From contig NZ_JACMYO010000001.1 of the NCBI RefSeq assembly GCF_020889685.1, positions 124,001 through 188,000 on the forward strand: 64,000 nt of DNA, given 5' to 3'. The notes beneath the pieces are model-generated. The model saw only the letters and a list, made by a program, of their open reading frames with translations. It was not told the origin of the DNA and did no database searches. Position numbers and translations under genes: made by a program. This DNA is from Bradyrhizobium oropedii. Lineage in GTDB: Bacteria > Pseudomonadota > Alphaproteobacteria > Rhizobiales > Xanthobacteraceae. This document shows, one piece after another, positions 61,920 to 64,000 of the stretch; the first letter of the stretch is position 1; the number at the start of each line of letters is the position of its first letter.

Positions 61920-62717
61920 ATGAACGCGCCCGTCGCACCGACTGAAGACCTGATCTATTCCGTCGAGGACGGGATCGCGCGCATCACGTTCAACCGGCCG
62001 CAGGCTCGCAATGCGCTGACCTTTGCGATGTATGAGCAGATGGCCTCGATCTGCGAGAACATCAATCAGGATCACTCGATCAAGGCGCTGATCATGACCG
62101 GCGCCGGCGACAAGGCGTTCGCTTCCGGCACCGACATCTCACAGTTCCGCGCGTTCAAGACCGCGCAGGATGCACTGGACTATGAGGCGCGGATCGACCG
62201 CGTGCTGGGAACACTCGAGCAGTGCCGCGTGCCTGTGATCGCGGCGATCGCCGGCGCGTGCACCGGCGGCGGCGCAGGCATCGCCGCATGCTGCGATATC
62301 CGCATCGGCACCGAGGCGACGCGGATCGGCTTCCCGATCGCGCGCACGCTCGGCAACTGCCTCTCGATGTCCAACATCTCGCGGCTGGTCTCGCTGATCG
62401 GTCCGGCGCGGACCAAGGATCTGATCTTCAAGGCGCGCCTCGTCGAGGCGCCGGAAGCGCTCGCGCTCGGGCTGTTGAACGAAGTCGTGCCCGACGTCGA
62501 GACCTTGCAGCGCCGCGCCACCGAGACCGCCAAGCTTGTCGCCGGCCATGCGCCGATCACACTCGAGGTGACCAAGGAAGCGGTGCGCCGCATTCGCCGT
62601 ACGCTGTCGCGCGAGGAAGGCGAGGATCTGATCCTGCGCGCCTATATGAGCGACGATTTCCGCGAGGGCATGGACGCGTTCCTCAACAAGCGCGCGCCGA
62701 ACTTCAAGGGCAAGTAA
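61920..62717 (+). CDS. Enoyl-CoA hydratase/isomerase-family protein
   Basis: The 265-residue crotonase-fold protein has ARITFNRPQARNALTFAMYE, the oxyanion-hole turn GAGDKAFASGTDISQFRAF and IAGACTGGGAGIAACCDIRI. In place of the usual hydratase glutamate the second motif reads GGGAGIA, and the C-terminus carries FREGMDAFLNKRAPNFKGK. Several variants of this group are not hydratases. It lies 48 bp after the second aminotransferase and probably shares its transcript. Confidence 0.88.
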   Translation: MNAPVAPTEDLIYSVEDGIARITFNRPQARNALTFAMYEQMASICENINQDHSIKALIMTGAGDKAFASGTDISQFRAFKTAQDALDYEARIDRVLGTLEQCRVPVIAAIAGACTGGGAGIAACCDIRIGTEATRIGFPIARTLGNCLSMSNISRLVSLIGPARTKDLIFKARLVEAPEALALGLLNEVVPDVETLQRRATETAKLVAGHAPITLEVTKEAVRRIRRTLSREEGEDLILRAYMSDDFREGMDAFLNKRAPNFKGK

Positions 62718-62800
62718 CGGCGGCGAGAGGCTTGGGACGCGCAGGGCTGCGTGCGTCGCGGATCGCTTTCACAAATTCGGTGTCGTCCCGGGCAAGCCAA

Positions 62801-62846
62801 CGGGTCGGCGCGAAGCGCCGCCCGATGACAGGCTCCGCGCGACCCG
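62801..62846. repeat. Intergenic inverted repeat, part 1
   Basis: CGGGTCG (62801-62807) and CGACCCG (62840-62846), with an inner GGCGC-GAA-GCGCC hairpin. It is part of a longer composite repeat between the crotonase and receptor genes. The 421 bp between these genes hold no gene. Confidence 0.6.
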
Positions 62847-62848
62847 AG

Positions 62849-62928
62849 ACCCATAACCATCAAAGGCCATTGTTGAATGGCGCTGGAGCCACAGCTCGCT
62901 TCAACAACGAACGCCTGTGGTTATGGGT
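62849..62928. repeat. Intergenic nested inverted repeat, part 2
   Basis: ACCCATAACCA (62849-62859) pairs perfectly with TGGTTATGGGT (62918-62928). Inside it TTGTTGAA (62870-62877) pairs with TTCAACAA (62900-62907). The nested arms could form a cruciform or a long RNA hairpin. Confidence 0.75.
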
Positions 62929-62946
62929 CCCTGCTTTCGCAGGGAC
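62927..62946. repeat. Intergenic hairpin, part 3
   Basis: GTCCCTGC, loop TTTC, GCAGGGAC: a perfect 8-bp stem sharing two bases with the preceding repeat arm. Confidence 0.7.
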
Positions 62947-63138
62947 GACAGCGAATAGGCGGCGCGCCTTGGCTATCTTACGCGGCCTGCTCCTCGCAAC
63001 GTTGCGCCCGCCTCATTCCAAAGTCATACGCCGTGCGGCAGTTCGGCGGCTTGAACTCACCGTCATTCTCGGCACAATGACGGCACCCGCCGCTTCGCAG
63101 GTTTTGCCAAGCCGAACAAATAGATAGGGAAGAAACAC

Positions 63139-64000
63139 GTGGGACAGATTGTGAAAGCCACGGCTGCAATCGTGGCCCTCTTGCTGAGCACGCCGGCCTT
63201 CGCCGGCTGGGAGCCGAGCAAGCCGGTCGAGATCGTGGTTGCGGCCGGCGCCGGTGGTGCCTCCGACCAGATGGCGCGCATGATGCAGGCGGCGATCCAG
63301 AAGAACAATCTGATGAAGCAGCCGATGGTGGTCTCGCTGAAGGGCGGCGCGTCGGGTGCCGAAGCGCTGATGTACATGAAGTCCAGCGAGGGCGATCCCA
63401 ACAAGGTGCTGATCGCCTATTCGCTGATCTACATGCTGCCGCTGTCGGCCAAGATTCCGTTCAACTGGCACGACCTCACGCCGGTTTCGGTGATCGCGCT
63501 CGACCAGTTCGTGTTGTGGGACAACGCATCCGGCCCGAAGTCCGTGAAGGAGTTCATCGATGCCGCCAAGGCGGCGAGCGCGCCGTTCAAGATGGGCGGC
63601 ACCGGCTCCAAGCGCGAGGATCACGTGCTGACCGTGTTCATGGAGCAGAAGACCGGCGCGAAATTCTCCTATCTGCCGTACAAATCCGGCGGCGAGGCCG
63701 CGACCCAGCTGGTCGGCGGCCACACCGAGTCCAACGTCAACAATCCCAGCGAAAACCTCGAGGTCTGGCGCGCCGGACAGGTTCGCGCGCTCTGCGTGTT
63801 CGACAAGGAGCGCATCTCCTACAAGACCAAGGTCACCGACACGCAATCCTGGAACGATATCCCAACCTGCAAGGAAGAGGGGCTCGACGTGCAGTATCTG
63901 ATGCTGCGCGCGATGTTCTTGCCCGGCAAGGTCACGCAGGAGCAGCAGGCGTTCTATGTCGACCTGTTCCAGAAAGTGACGCAGACGGCCGAATACAAGG
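63139..64000 (+). CDS. Tripartite tricarboxylate-type receptor (Bug family), partial
   Basis: A GTG at 63139 (or 63151) begins a signal peptide (KATAAIVALLLSTPAFAG) and a Bug-type fold: VEIVVAAGAGGASDQMARMM, YLPYKSGGEAATQLVGGHTE and SVNN-type ligand loop NNPSENLEVW. The frame is open to the window end, about 287 codons in. It is downstream of the crotonase and repeat block and probably receives its own transcript. In this family TctA and TctB genes often follow, outside this window. Confidence 0.85.
   Translation, partial: MGQIVKATAAIVALLLSTPAFAGWEPSKPVEIVVAAGAGGASDQMARMMQAAIQKNNLMKQPMVVSLKGGASGAEALMYMKSSEGDPNKVLIAYSLIYMLPLSAKIPFNWHDLTPVSVIALDQFVLWDNASGPKSVKEFIDAAKAASAPFKMGGTGSKREDHVLTVFMEQKTGAKFSYLPYKSGGEAATQLVGGHTESNVNNPSENLEVWRAGQVRALCVFDKERISYKTKVTDTQSWNDIPTCKEEGLDVQYLMLRAMFLPGKVTQEQQAFYVDLFQKVTQTAEYK

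Noticed and set aside
60573..62075. A 500-codon frame antisense to the second aminotransferase
   Set aside because: Shadow of the aminotransferase; no start context and no recognisable domain.
1..64000. CRISPR arrays, rRNA operons, insertion-sequence transposases
   Set aside because: No regular repeat-spacer series, no rRNA-like sequence and no transposase-like protein were seen.

Overview
The window reads as a chromosomal segment of an alphaproteobacterium, most likely Bradyrhizobium or a close relative. The GC content is high, intergenic repeats are frequent, and the gene families are typical of such soil genomes: phasin, GcrA, many solute-binding proteins, CoxMSL-type molybdenum hydroxylases, CaiB transferases, TRAP and tripartite tricarboxylate transporter receptors. 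This is an inference from content; no rRNA or tRNA is present to confirm it.

Layout. (1) 1-4.9 kb: a two-component system behind a frameshifted DUF4173 membrane protein, a membrane-anchored GH3 glycosidase and an OpgC-like membrane protein. (2) 5.0-7.5 kb: a phage-like control island. A LexA/CI-type S24 repressor is divergent to a GcrA-like regulator, and four similar 15-bp operator-like sites sit in or beside three promoters. (3) 7.8-9.8 kb: a GFA-family protein and a CaiB-type CoA-transferase. (4) 10.4-14.6 kb: a tightly coupled cupin / YqcI-YcgG / MFS / acyltransferase-like operon, divergent from a GlxA-type regulator. (5) 14.7-18.1 kb: an FMN-dependent alpha-hydroxyacid oxidase, a phasin and several small proteins. 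(6) 17.8-22.6 kb: dispersed repeats and a decayed prophage with tiny overlapping genes, an amber-interrupted M23 peptidase, a truncated terminase joined to a small membrane gene, and a GNAT gene.

(7) 22.9-36.8 kb: a catabolic cluster with a two-component flavin monooxygenase and its TetR regulator, a polysaccharide-deacetylase-fold hydrolase, a luciferase-like monooxygenase, a three-subunit molybdenum hydroxylase and a complete Liv-type ABC importer. A truncated alcohol dehydrogenase abuts its end. Together these suggest uptake and oxidative opening of an aromatic or N-heterocyclic compound; the substrate is not known. (8) 36.9-41.5 kb: an ABC importer with a cyclic-nucleotide-type phosphodiesterase, suggesting uptake and hydrolysis of a phosphodiester. 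(9) 41.8-53.3 kb: a Crp/Fnr regulator, a GntR-TRAP-amidohydrolase operon, two further receptor genes (one without a signal peptide), a fragment of an ABC receptor, a bis-MGD-type molybdenum oxidoreductase and an enoyl-CoA hydratase-like protein. (10) 53.6-64 kb: a GlcG-like protein overlapping a FAD/Fe-S dehydrogenase of the D-2-hydroxyglutarate type, a GntR regulator, two paralogous serine-glyoxylate-type aminotransferases around an MFS carrier, an enoyl-CoA hydratase-like protein, a composite intergenic repeat and a tricarboxylate-type receptor that runs off the end.

The most interesting items are the S24 repressor regulon with operators inside the promoter spacers, the YqcI/YcgG operon, the micro-gene prophage remnant and the catabolic cluster.
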